Source: Turnera subulata
Taxonomy: Eukaryota > Streptophyta > Magnoliopsida > Malpighiales > Passifloraceae
Assembly (NCBI GenBank): GCA_028386065.3
Contig: JAKUCV010007745.1
Span: 91,284 to 155,283 of the forward strand
Length of the DNA stretch: 64,000 nucleotides
Reading direction: 5' to 3'
Shown one piece after another: positions 1-9,965 of this stretch. Under the pieces are notes generated by a model. That model was not told the DNA's origin. It saw only the letters and a list, made by a program, of their open reading frames with translations, and ran no database searches. Made by a program: the position numbers and the translations under genes. The stretch's first letter is position 1, and the number at the start of each line of letters is the position of its first letter.

Positions 1-213
1 CTGTTTTGTTTGTGTCTTGCACTTCTTGTTCTTGTGTGTAGGGAAAAGAGTGGAGTTTCAATTTGATTGTTCGTGTGTTCTTTTTTTTCTTTCTTTCTTT
101 CTTTTACAGTTCCATAACGAAGTGAACTTGAAAGCACCATAAAAATTTACGGGCCTTTCTTTTTGTCAAGAATTTACTGGCCTTTTTGGCTCACAAAGAA
201 ATATAAAATCAAA
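1..213. other. Intergenic sequence left of Copia-1
   Basis: AT-rich plant sequence without a supportable gene. A pyrimidine run with CTTT repeats lies near 80-105. The sequence continues directly at 6416 once the inserted element is removed, so this is the left half of one insertion site. Confidence 0.6.
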
Positions 214-218
214 TAAAG

Positions 219-451
219 TGTTATAAAATATGTATAACTACATGTATGTATGTCATTGTAATACATATCAAATACATACTATATGTTATTATATATATTG
301 TAAGAATGAAAGAGAAATTAGATGAAAATCAAAAGGAGAACCGGGTATGAGACCCGACGAGCTGACAAGCTCCTTCCCCAAAATTTTCTTCCTCCCAAAT
401 TCTTCTTCTTCTTCCTCCAAATCACTCCCAAATTCTAGTTAATTTATAGCA
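219..451 (+). repeat. 5' LTR of Copia-1
   Basis: Direct repeat of 6178-6410. It starts TG, ends CA, and contains an AT-rich left half (TATGTTATTATATATATTG) and a CTTCTTCTTC pyrimidine run near the right end. Confidence 0.95.
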
Positions 452-467
452 CGTTATCAGTACGAAG
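452..467 (+). other. Primer-binding-site region of Copia-1
   Basis: The bases directly after the 5' LTR read CGTTATCAGTACGAAG. The right LTR of Copia-5 has the related CGTTATTAGCACGAC in the same place. Position and conservation indicate the tRNA primer site. I could not match it base for base to the 3' end of the initiator methionine tRNA. Confidence 0.5.
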
Positions 468-565
468 ATTCTACCCGTTTTTTGAAGAAATCCAGTGCAA
501 AAAAAGCACTGAAAATCAGAGAGGAAGAGGGCGAAAAAAAGAAAAAAAAAACAACCTCCGGAGAA

Positions 566-604
566 GATGAACAGTAACGGTGCACCCCCTCGTTACTGTT
601 CATC
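566..604 (+). other. Perfect 14-bp stem-loop in the Copia-1 leader
   Basis: The arms at 566-579 (GATGAACAGTAACG) and 591-604 (CGTTACTGTTCATC) are exact reverse complements around an 11-base loop. A weaker version (ATGAACAGT and its complement) lies at the equivalent place in Copia-5 near 49232-49261. In the RNA this would be a hairpin about 115 bases after the 5' LTR, where packaging or dimerisation signals of retroelements usually lie. That role is inference. Confidence 0.7.
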
Positions 605-1600
605 AGTTGATGTTTCCGGCCACTTCATGCCTCACCGCCGGGACCACTTTCTCAGCCTCAACGTCGCCGACCGACTGGAGCCTTCACAGCTCCCAACCGC
701 CATCCGACGCGCCCCCAAACGGTGACGACCCGACGACGTGACCCGGATCCATTTGTTTTTCCGCTCGGGTCTGCCCCTGCTGACGTCGCTGCAACAATCG
801 ACGGCCCCTCCCCAGCGCCGTGTGCGTTGTCTTCGCCGAACGCAGCCCGACCCGACGATGACACACACCTCTGGTTTTGCTGCTGCCCCGTCGTCGCCGG
901 AGATGAGGAGAGGGAGCTGCGTTTCAGCTCCTGCAGCAGCGAATATGGCAGCTGAAGAAGATGAAGTCGGTTTTGCACTTTAGTCCCTCGAGTTTCGTCC
1001 TATGCAGATAAGTCTTTACATTTTAGTCCTTTAGTTATTTATGTTTTCTTTCTAGTCCCCAGCCGATTGTTTTTTTTTTGTCTTATTATTGTTGGATTGA
1101 GGAATCATAATTAGTGGGGCTTAATGAGCAGGTTTGATGTGTTCGGCCGGAATCCGGCGAGCCCAGAAGTTTTTGACCGGAATCAGACGTCTCGAGATTT
1201 TCCCGGCAAGCCCGGAAGTGTTTGGCCGGAATTTTAGCGTCTCTGGATTTTTCCGGCACGCCCGGAAGGCTACCGTACTTATATTTTATTTTTCATTTGT
1301 ATTTTTGCTTGGGTTCGTATTAGGCCCATCATATTTTAATATTCTGTTCTTTACATTTTAATTGGGCTTATATAAAGCCCATCGTATTCAATTTTTCGTT
1401 TTAAATTCTTTACGTTTAATTGGGCTCGTAAAAGGCCCATTGCATTTAATTTTCAGTCATTTATTTTTAATTGGGCTAATTTATGTAAGGCCCATTGCTT
1501 TTAATTTTTCGGTTATTTAATTCTTCATTGGGCTAATTAACGAAAGACCCATGTTTATTTCTTTCATTTCAGTCTTTAATTTTATTTAAATTATGTTATT
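605..1600 (+). other. Copia-1 leader with repeated TGGGCT/GGCCCA units
   Basis: No convincing coding sequence. The GC-rich part 605-985 has open frames on both strands, which are compositional. From 1310 to 1552 about five units of 52-58 bp each carry TTGGGCT followed by (A)GGCCCAT (GGCCCAT-type sites near 1323, 1376, 1434, 1489 and 1546), so each unit can fold back on itself. GGCCCA is also the plant site II core bound by TCP factors. The same units occur in Copia-5 and in the solo LTR of 33915-45527. Confidence 0.6.
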
Positions 1601-1604
1601 CAAG

Positions 1605-2345
1605 ACCCTTATAATTTCCAGAAGAAATTTATTATGGGTATCAAATGCGGACAGGAATTTACATGATAATAGTCTGGAAGACTAAATATAAGAGTCCAGC
1701 AGACTCAATAAAAGAAAATACAACGAAGACTGGAAGTCTTACCGTTCAAAAGATCCTGAAGATCCTGAAGATCCTTCAAAGAAAAATCGAAAATAAAAAC
1801 TATTACCACCAGAAGATGGAAATTATATGACCACCAGAAGGTGGATATTATACTTGCTTACCCTGAAGGAGCAATTCATTTTATATTCAATTTATTTTAT
1901 GTTCAGTTTAAATTATTACGCATTGCAATTTATTTTATTTATTTTTCAGTACTTAATAATTGTTTCTAGAATAATGCCTCAAGCATTAGTCTCGAAGACA
2001 ATGCAAAATTGACATCCTCAGGGGTAGAATTATATGTGTGGATGTCAATATAACATATTATGACTTCTCGAAATGAGAAAAAGATTAACAAGCTCCAGAA
2101 GAGTATAAATCTGAATATGTTCCTGAAGAACGCATGTTTTAATATGATCTAGAAGATCGTATATTTACGCTCTGGAAGAGCATATACTCTTGAAGAGTAC
2201 AGACACCCCCAGTAATAAAATGAATTATTATGGATCCCAATGAATTGACTCTGATCTATTCCCTGAAGCGAATAAGACAGTATAATTATTTGTGCCTGTG
2301 GGCGTAAATGAGATAATAAATGGAAAAGGCTCAAAGTAAACATGC
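1605..2345 (+). pseudogene. Degenerate copia gag of Copia-1
   Basis: Recognised by comparison with the better gag of Copia-2. The start resembles the 'DPYNFQKKF' region that follows the gag ATG, 1750-1850 matches the DPxDLW and DHQK motifs, and 2220-2290 matches the end of gag before the RNA-binding tail. Frames break repeatedly. The middle (1670-2210) consists largely of short palindromes with a GAA centre (for example 1733-1747, 1829-1842, 2167-2179, 2187-2201). No gag protein can be made from this copy. Confidence 0.65.
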
Positions 2346-2426
2346 ATATTATTATTGCATAAACGGATCCATAACTGGAGAACATTCAAAGAAGAATGGT
2401 TCTCATACATATGTTTAAACAGTAAT

Positions 2427-3110
2427 CTATCTGTTGGGCTCAACATTAACCCTCAAACTCTGAGCCTCACCATTGATGTTGACCCTAACGCTGTCGTTCC
2501 AGGAGAACCACATGCCACCCATATTATTTTCTCCAGGTATCTCAAACCGATTCGTTTCAGGAAAACGGAGTGGGATTACACCATGATTTTCTCTTGCTTG
2601 CCACATAGTCTCAGTAATCAGTACCATGTTGGGCTTGTACTGATTCTTTAGATCCCTTAAGGTACGCACAAAATCTTGGGACCTTCTTGCTACTCCCCTG
2701 CAATTCCATAGTAGAAGTCGTACCTTAGGCCATGTAGGTGGTAACCCAATCACCCTTGGGATGCTCCGAGCCATCATGGAAACCTGATAATAACTGCTTT
2801 GATTTAAAATTTGACATGAAGGCTCTAGCTGAAATTCCTGCAGTCTATTCGATATGAAAAACATAATAGAGTTAGCCGAGCCATAAAAAGAAGCCCTTAG
2901 ATTGCTTTGGTCTTCTAGGAAGAATGTTTCTTCCATAGGAGTTACAAAGAACCTAGATGAATAAAGCTCATCAACAAACACTAAACGAGGAATTCTCGCC
3001 AGATCATTTGGTAATTCCTCTTGCTGCTCATTCACCATGTTGTAAGCTAACCTATTCCTTCTTCCTAGAGAGGCACCCTCATTAAAGAAAACAGTAGCTG
3101 GGGAAGGCAT
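2427..3110 (-). CDS. Antisense ORF with EEP endonuclease-like C-terminus, carried by Copia-1
   Basis: The open frame is antisense to the element and ends at TAG 2427. It runs open up to 3344, but the first residue there would be a GTG. The ATG at 3108-3110 is shared with the Copia-5 copy and gives 227 residues. The last 75 or so carry the start of an EEP fold as in LINE ORF2 endonucleases: LLLWNCRG near residue 134, then MVLITET near 167 and GGMWFSWND near 203. The fold is cut short, lacking the later catalytic Asp and His motifs, so nuclease activity is doubtful. The first 130 residues match nothing I recognise. There is no stop or shift, although gag and pol of the same element are ruined. 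It could be a captured host gene, a LINE fragment, or a new accessory gene. A promoter is not evident. Confidence 0.72.
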   Translation of the reverse strand: MPSPATVFFNEGASLGRRNRLAYNMVNEQQEELPNDLARIPRLVFVDELYSSRFFVTPMEETFFLEDQSNLRASFYGSANSIMFFISNRLQEFQLEPSCQILNQSSYYQVSMMARSIPRVIGLPPTWPKVRLLLWNCRGVARRSQDFVRTLRDLKNQYKPNMVLITETMWQARENHGVIPLRFPETNRFEIPGENNMGGMWFSWNDSVRVNINGEAQSLRVNVEPNR

Positions 3111-3424
3111 TTTTCTTGTCTTGTTGAGTTTTTCTAAGTTTTCTATATCTTCCTGTCTCAACCGCCTCCCCTTCTTATAGTTTGAGATTAGACAGCTAGG
3201 TGTCATTTTTTTCAAATGTGGACCCTTTTTCTGTCTCCGAAAAGATCCAGAAGATTTTTCAGTAATTAAAAACGTTGCATTATTTGTCAGTAAACTCCAA
3301 AGCTTTTCAATCTTCGAGGTTTTGCTTTTGGAAAAGTTTGCCACTATTTTAATTATTGCTCAATAATTCTGATCTTTTTCGATATGAGTGGCAGATATAA
3401 GCCTAAAATTGGCACATATATTGC

Positions 3425-3696
3425 AGCTTGAAGCTAGCAATCTAAGTTATTATACTTACCATATCCAGCCAGAAGCTGGAATGCACTAGCCTAAAGCTAG
3501 CAATTTTTAAGTGTTTAAATACACAGTTTGCACGGCCCGAAGCTGAGACCAACTAGAAGTTGGCTGATAAATATGTAATTTATAGCTAGTATGCCCCAAC
3601 CAGAAGCTAGTAAATAATCTTCCTAAGTCATCATATCCAGCCTGAAGCTGGCATATATATATAGCAGCATGAAGTTGGCACCAACTTGAAGTTGGT
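3425..3696 (+). repeat. Array of short GAA-centred hairpins
   Basis: At least six near-perfect palindromes: 3425-3435, 3464-3480 (TCCAGC-CAGAA-GCTGGA), 3486-3500 (CTAGC-CTAAA-GCTAG), 3549-3563 (CCAAC-TAGAA-GTTGG), 3637-3651 (CCAGC-CTGAA-GCTGG) and 3681-3695 (CCAAC-TTGAA-GTTGG), with decayed ones between. Stem bases change in matched pairs while the central GAA stays. The same array is in Copia-5 at 33317-33590. It lies just upstream of the antisense ORF, or downstream of gag in element sense. Confidence 0.7.
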
Positions 3697-4129
3697 ACAT
3701 GGAAATATTGTTTGGTTTGACCGGTTGGGCCATCCCGGGTCAATAATGATGCACAAAAATTTATTTGGTCATTCATTGAAAAATCAGAAGTTTTTACAAT
3801 CAATAAATTTCCATGTATTTGTTTGCTGCAAAATTAATAATACGGCCTTCCTAAGATGAGATTGGCCCAGACCAGCAAGTTTGGGATTAATTCTGGGATA
3901 TGAACGCGGACTGATAAATCCGCTGTGTTGACCATCTAGGTAATTTTTATGATGCATCGACTAGATGGTCCATTGTGTGACGCAAGTTGGCATTGTGCCC
4001 ACTTGTTTTAATGATTAAGCTACTTGCGGGTACATATCCCTAATTATGTTATTAGACTATATGTCTAAATAATGCTGGTATATTTCTTCAATGGATAATG
4101 TATATCATTGGAAATAAACCCAAACAGAT

Positions 4130-4400
4130 CTGGGAGAACATTGACAATTGATTGCAGGATCATTGATGAAATATGACTATTTGAGAAAATGGTATTTTAC
4201 ATGCAGCAACACTTATGTGCATCAAGCCAAACAAAATGTCTCCCCATTTAATTAGTTCATGGACACTAGTAACACCCATCTTCGGACCATTGGTTATACA
4301 GTATATAATGCTCCACCACAGCATAGTAAAATTTGTCCTTAAAGAAGGTTGGGAATAGATGTTGGGTATAAAAATCTCCATCAATTACAAAATAATTGAA
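4130..4400 (+). pseudogene. Copia integrase fragment of Copia-1
   Basis: The frames resemble the integrase stretch 'RLQLIARPLLMK...' near 4145-4180, and then the APPQ...RRLGI(Y)VG region near 4310-4365, which reads APPQHSKIC, a stop, then RRLGIDVG. Upstream (3700-4130) the catalytic core is too decayed to place. Several stops and shifts prevent any product. Confidence 0.7.
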
Positions 4401-4619
4401 ACCATTGATTAATGATTGGAGATTAGTTTATTGTTAATTTGGTGAAAGAGTTTACCCAACATCAGGGGGAGAAAATAAGCAGCTGGATCAAGATATTATT
4501 GAAATACATTATCAATATATAGTCGTTGATCCTGAAACGAATTTGTGTGAACATGAAGTTCAGAAGATGATTCATTTGCTACATATTAGTAAGTCAATTG
4601 CCAGACATATTTATTGATT

Positions 4620-5660
4620 TGAAAAGTGTGACCATAACAGCTGCATATGCTCCTGTTCAAATTAATGTTCTAGAAGAACAAGTATAGTATGCAAATGAAT
4701 CTAAAGTACGCATAAAGCGTAGAATATACTCGGTTCCAAAAGAAAAGAAATTCTCGATAGAGAAAAAGAAGCAAAGAGATAAGATGGCCCCAGTAAGAAA
4801 ATAAGGCCTCCAGTAGAGGTTTGTATTAAAATTCCTCAAGAAGAGGAAAATCCTCCAAAAGAGATTTTCTGACATAAATTGATAAAGTTCCAGAAGTAGC
4901 TCAGGTACCTAAAATAAATGAGCATGATGAGATCTCAATTACAGTGTCAGAAATGAGATGGAACTGACGTGGAATAACCGTCGACGGAAATATAATTTTT
5001 ATTTATTTTATATAGCGCTAAATAAAATGAGGATCATGAACTTACATCTACTGGTGAATGTAGGCACAAAATGATTGGCCAAAATATAAAGAGATATGAT
5101 TAAAGGCTATGTTGGACTCGCTTGTGAAGTGAGAAAATTTTTCGGACCGGTAGTCCGTACACTAGATGGGTGTAAAATTGATCGGTTGAAAAATGGGTAC
5201 TTGTGCGGAAAAGATATTGAAATATAAAGCACGGTTTTTATAGCACAAGATTTACCCAAACGACCTGGTATTAATTGTGAGGAGATATACTCCCCTGTGG
5301 TGGATGCGATTATTTTGATAAGTCTGGCATTACATGAAAAGAATTAGAAATGCATCTAATGAATTCTTTTGCAGCCTACTATGGATCCATAAGTCGTGAA
5401 ATATACATGAAGATCCCTGAAGGATCCAAGCTGCCTGAAGCAACTAATTCCCGGGAAATCACAAAAATTGAACTGAGTTTAAATCATTTTGAGTATGGAT
5501 AAATTTATGTTGATATCTATATGTTTTGTGATTGGAACTCCTAAAGAAGCTTCCAAATACCGTGCTATTAGACTGGTCCTGGAGTACCATGTCTAAATGC
5601 TATTTATATTGCTTGTAACATAAAGCCTGAAGCTTTTAACTTAAGCCTATTGGCATGATA
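4620..5660 (+). pseudogene. Copia integrase tail and reverse transcriptase remains of Copia-1
   Basis: From 4630 the linker between integrase and reverse transcriptase is readable (TAAYAPVQINVLEE; later RIYSVPKEKK). Reverse transcriptase begins near 5220: AQDLPKRPGIN, then EEIYSPVVDA near 5290, corresponding to the family's GIDYEETYSPV block. Near 5400 a KIPEG-like piece is visible. The YVDD active-site block and RNase H cannot be recognised. Stops are frequent. Confidence 0.7.
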
Positions 5661-6000
5661 TGAATTTACTCTTATCTTCGGGGAATAACAAATATGTAAT
5701 CCTGTAAACCCGAAAGAGAGTAAAGTTGATTTTTGCAGAAGTAGATCCCTTATTTAGTCCACAGAAAGCACAGACGGACATCAACTACAACTTTACACAT
5801 GATATTGCGATATCATCGGGACTACAAAAGCAAGATGGCAAGATAGACGCTCCAACGACAAAATCATGAAGATAATGCTGCCAACTCTGTCCAATTGAAA
5901 TAATGATGTACCAAAAGTGATCTGACAAAATACGCGTCACCAGAAGCTGACAAGGGCGATTGGCATGCAACGATATCAAGGAATCAGTGAAGGCCAAAAT

Positions 6001-6177
6001 GAGGGGGAGTATCGAGCAATCAATGGAGGCCAAAATGAGGGGGAGTAGAAGACGCACTGCACTCTTTTTTCCTTCACCAAGTTTTTATCCCACTGGGTTT
6101 TTCTTGGTAAGGTTTTTAATGAGGCAGTACTCCCAAAGCGTATTCTACCCAACAACACAATGACATCCAAGGGGGAG
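6001..6177 (+). other. Copia-1 3' non-coding region and polypurine tract
   Basis: This contains the conserved block seen near the 3' end of many plant copia elements (CACTGGGTTTTTCTTGGTAA, then GTTTTTAATGAGGCA). The tract AAGGGGGAG at 6169-6177 abuts the 3' LTR and is the expected primer for plus-strand synthesis. AATGAGGGGGAG also occurs twice upstream (near 5998 and 6034). Confidence 0.8.
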
Positions 6178-6410
6178 TGTTATAAAATATGTATAAATAC
6201 ATGTATGTATGTCATTGTAATACATACCAAATACATACTATATGTTATTATATATATTGTAAGAATGAAAGAGAAATTAGATGAAAATCAAAAGGAGAAC
6301 CGGGTATGAGACCCGATGAGCTGACAAGCTCCTTCCCCAAAATTTTCTTCCTCCCAAATTCTTCTTCTTCTTCCTCCAAATCACTCCCAAATTCTAGTTA
6401 ATTTATAACA
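6178..6410 (+). repeat. 3' LTR of Copia-1
   Basis: Same length and sequence as 219-451 apart from four substitutions. It is followed by the target duplicate TAAAG at 6411-6415. Confidence 0.95.
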
Positions 6411-6415
6411 TAAAG

Positions 6416-6926
6416 AGCTTTATTATTGGACCTATTAATTGTATGATTCAAACCAAAAAGTGCCTAATTCTAAATCTCTGTGTATCTTACAAATAGCTGT
6501 TATATTTTGTTTAATGGCCTTTTTAATTGCAATTATTGTACTTTTTTTTAGGGAATTCAATTATTGTACTTTGATCTGCAATAATTTAATTATGTTATTA
6601 TGATTGCAAAAGAACAAAAGGAAGAGGCATACCATGTCTAGGTTGTAACTTGTAATTGTATTGGGATTCATATTATTAGGCTTTTCAGGAATGGTTGCTG
6701 TGATGATAATAGAAGGGGAAAAGGTTTTCTCTATTTGTCTTATGTACCGTTCTAGACAATACTGAAGCTATGGATTTTTTTTGGATGCCATTAATCTAAT
6801 GATTATAGACTTATAGTAGATACCATGTAGGATGCCATACCTTTTCTGTATACAGAAACAATAAGAATGGCATATTGATTTAAAAACATGAAGATTAATG
6901 TTGTAAATAAGTTATAGTGAATATCA
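6416..6926. other. Intergenic AT-rich sequence
   Basis: No gene, RNA or repeat unit recognised. It is the right half of the Copia-1 target site. Confidence 0.5.
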
Positions 6927-7148
6927 TTGTTACCATCCAGTAAAATTCATTTTTACCATACTTCAATTTACCCTCGGTAAATATTTTACCCCTACACCTA
7001 ATATCCGATTGAATTCATCTCTTTGGCCATTCACCCTCCATGATTCTATTTGTCCTAATCTTAATACCATCTTCCTTTACCTAATATCTTTTTATTTTAT
7101 CTTATTAAATTAATCATACTCATTTGTTTTTATCCTCCCATTTTCATC

Positions 7149-7156
7149 TATAAATA
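7149..7156 (+). promoter_or_regulatory. TATA box of the Copia-2 leader/LTR
   Basis: TATAAATA followed by a CT-rich stretch with CTTCTTCTATACACAC, a typical plant core promoter arrangement, about 550 bp before the gag ATG. It is probably in the U3/R part of the former LTR. Confidence 0.5.
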
Positions 7157-7333
7157 CCCCCTTCTTCTATACACACTTATACTCTTCGATCTCCCAACAT
7201 ATGCTCCTCCCTTCTCATTTCTACACACCTCCCTTAATCTCCCTCCAGTCTCTAGCCAACTATGATAATTATTTCTAAAACTTTTTCTCATTACTACTTT
7301 TATCATTTATATACATATATAGTACTTATATTA

Positions 7334-7625
7334 CTGAAAGATTTATCGAGTAAGCAGATGTATATTACATATTTTATATTATTATTCACTAACATTGCTG
7401 AAAGATTTATCGAGTAAGCGCATATATATTACATATTCTATACTATTATTCTACTAACATTGCTGAAAGATTTATCGAGTAAGCATACATATATTATATA
7501 TTTTATATTATTATTCTAATAATAATGCTGCAAAATTTATCGAGTAAGCGTATATATATATTGCATATTCTATATCATTATTCTACTAATAATACTGAAA
7601 GATTTATTGAATAAACGTACATATA
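7334..7625 (+). repeat. Tandem repeat in the Copia-2 leader, five units of 64-67 bp
   Basis: CTGAAAGATTTATCGAGTAAGC or a close variant starts at 7334, 7398, 7463, 7528 and 7595, each followed by an AT-rich spacer. The reverse complement of the same core is at 48519-48542 in the Copia-5 leader, so it belongs to this copia lineage and lies between LTR and gag. Confidence 0.85.
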
Positions 7626-7697
7626 TTACGTAATCTATATTATCATTCTTATATTCTTACTATTTGTTTTATTCATTTCGTTTTCACTATTGGTATT

Positions 7698-8267
7698 ATG
7701 GTCAATATTACGAAAATTGAATTTGAGGCCCTTGATATTTCTAGAAGAAACTATTAGTCATGGGCACTATATTTTAAAATGCATTTAGATACTAATGGCC
7801 TAGAGCCACAATAAAAAAAGAAAAGAAAGCATCTATTTTAAATAAGGCGAAAGCTATAATTTTTTTTTCTTCGTCATCATCTTCACGACAGTCTAAAGAC
7901 TAATATCTTACTGTCAAAGATCCTGCAGATCTTTGGAAGATTTTAAAAGAAATATACGATCACCAGAAGATGGTCATTCTCGTAAAGGCTCGTTATGAGC
8001 GGATGCATCTGAGGTTGTAAGATTTTAAATCTGTGCACAAATATAATTCAGTTATGTTTCGAACAAATTCTCAGATGAAATTGAGTGGAGAAAATATTAT
8101 TGATGCTAATATGTTTTGAAAAATATTCGCTACTTTTCTTGCATCAATGTGCTCCTGCAGTAGCAATATGGTGAAAAATAATTCACGAAATATTTGAATT
8201 TAATTTCATGCCTCATTGTGGTAGAACAAAATAACGAGCTATTATGAATCCCGACCAATTGACTCTG
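7698..8267 (+). pseudogene. 5' part of copia gag, Copia-2
   Basis: The ATG at 7698 starts MVNITKIEFEALDISRRNY, the classic N-terminus of plant copia gag, followed by a stop and WALYFKMHLDTNGLE. Further on, DPADLWKILKEIYDHQK (near 7920-7970) and VKARYERMHLRL are in the family order. At least three stops or shifts are present. The frame is cut at 8267 by a solo LTR and resumes at 9732. Confidence 0.8.
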
Positions 8268-9731
8268 TGATGTGCATGAAATTACATTCTTTTTACAGCG
8301 CACACTGTCATCTTTTGGCCTTGCATTCATCATTAATTCTTGCATTTAGATGTAAATTCACTTCTTTTCATTCCAAATCTTTCTTTCCTTACCCTTGGAT
8401 GCTTTCAGGTGCAATTTGGCGCAATTTGGAGCTTATTTGGCGATTTTTGGGTTAGCAGCGCCACTATTGAAGAAACTGGACCAATTGCCTAGCAGCGCCG
8501 CTGTTACAAAATATCTACTCTTAAACCTTTTCCTTCCAGAGAATCTTTTGCTTTGGAGGAGAATTGGCGATTTTGGTCCAAAACTAATGAGGCACTATGA
8601 AGTGCATTGTTCTAGTACAAATCGGATGCCTGACAGCGCCCCTGCAGTGACACTGGCGTCAAGACCCTATTTTTACTAGGGTTTGTGCTTAATTTCCAAG
8701 AGTATTTAAAAAGGGATGCACCTAGACACTCCCAGCAAGGAAAGAAGATTTAAAGAGGAATTCTTGGAGCTAAATTCTAGGATTTTTATTCCAATTCCTA
8801 CACGCATAAATTCCTATCTTTTAGGAAAAAAACCCTAGGTATAAAAGCATCTCTTTTCTGGACGAAATTGGGAGCTTTTTTGGAGCAGCAAAAAGTAAGG
8901 GATTTAGCTGGAAGAAAAGTGGAGCTTTTAGTTTTATTTTGCATTATGTCAATTATACTTTTCTTCTTCTTCATGAACTAAATCTTTTATCTAGGTTTAT
9001 GGGTTGTAGCTACTGTTCTTGATGTTTGATTTATAATTCAGACTTGGTTTTCTTTATTTCGTTATGCTTTGATTTGATATAGAGTACTTAACAGTGTCTG
9101 CGGCTTGATCACCCTCAAACACTTATTTAGACGCCTTAGTGACGCACCTAACAGAGAAACTAAGAACTCAAATTGTTCTATATCAAGCCTCTACCCCTAC
9201 TGATTGTCGAAAGAGACTTTAGGGTTAGTTGAGGATAACAATGGCACAGTGACACTGCGCCCTAGGAAAGAGCTTCACTGACGAAAGCGGGTTGTTCCAG
9301 AACTAGGGTAGGTTTATTTCTACAAGTGACAGTAGTTATAGAAACTTTAGGTTAGGTAGCCCTTCAAAATGGACGAATATATTTACCAAGTTATAAATTA
9401 TAGTTAGACAACGACACTGTAGTGAACCCCGGACAACCTAGGTCACCCATCGCTGCATTTTCTACCCAAAACCATCGATACCTGCTACTTATTTCTTGTT
9501 TATTCTCTTTTTGAATTTATATTATTTATCTCTCTTTTATTTACTTGTTGTTTATTCAGTTTATTATCGATTCTAAACACTGCCTTCAAATCTCGGATTT
9601 TATTTACAGTTTATTGTTTATTATAGTCTAATCAATTGAGAGCCTGAGGTCAGTATTATTTTCCAGTCCCTGTGATTCGACCTTGTTACTACAGCAACGT
9701 TGTGCACTTGCAGCTAGCTTTTGAGCGAACA
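8268..9731. mobile_element. Solo LTR, probably of a gypsy element, inserted in gag of Copia-2
   Basis: The 1464-bp block starts TGATGTGCATGA and ends GCGAACA. It is flanked by the 5-bp target duplication CTCTG (8263-8267 and 9732-9736), and the gag reading continues across the site. No second LTR or internal coding is present, so it is a solo LTR left by recombination. The 'CAGTCCCTGTGATTCGACC' phrase near its end is common in LTRs of non-chromovirus gypsy elements, which is family knowledge rather than proof. The ORFs within are short and not convincing. Confidence 0.8.
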
Positions 9732-9965
9732 CTCTGCTCCATTCCTTGAAGCGAATGCGACTGTATAATTATAATTTTGGTCATGGCCGTGGCAAAAAGT
9801 TGTGGCCACAGACGTGGACATGGATGTGAAAGAAACTGTTCTAATTACTATGACCCTAATGGTTATAACAATGGCAAGGCTAAGGGAAAATATGTAAATC
9901 TCGTGAATAATGGAAATAATCATGATAAGAAAAAAAAAAATCCCAAGTCAGCCTACTCCACACGA
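9732..9965 (+). pseudogene. 3' part of copia gag, Copia-2
   Basis: The sequence resumes with SIP, a stop, then codons matching EANATVYNYNFGHGRGK. That is the proline/glycine/arginine-rich tail of copia gag, after which an Asn-rich piece NGYNNGKAKGKY is readable in another frame. The zinc knuckle is not recognisable. Confidence 0.65.

Larger units (their letters stand above)
219..6410 (+). mobile_element. Copia-1: complete non-autonomous Ty1/copia LTR retrotransposon
   Basis: The 6.2-kb element is bounded by two 233-bp direct repeats that begin TGTTATAAAA and end in CA, with the 5-bp target duplication TAAAG at 214-218 and 6411-6415. Inside, in copia order, are a leader, gag remains, integrase remains and reverse transcriptase remains, then a purine tract directly before the 3' LTR. 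I count four differences between the LTRs (about 1.7%), which means a fairly recent insertion. The polyprotein is nevertheless broken by many stops and frameshifts and must have been dead before this copy inserted, so the copy was moved by proteins made elsewhere. An antisense reading frame sits between the gag and integrase remains and is uninterrupted. Confidence 0.93.

Noticed and set aside
3111..3344. N-terminal 78 residues of the long open frame upstream of the antisense ORF
   Set aside because: The frame has no ATG until residue 47, and the aligned part of Copia-5 contains stops. The ATG shared by both copies (3108-3110) was preferred.
4666..4905. More palindromes with GAA centres in the integrase/reverse transcriptase linker
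   Set aside because: Here the repeats coincide with Glu/Gln-rich codons of the former protein (GAAGAG runs), so coding bias may explain them. Not counted in the hairpin array.
8130..8679. Short ORFs around the left end of the solo LTR
   Set aside because: They cross the insertion junction or lie wholly in LTR sequence, with no recognisable product.
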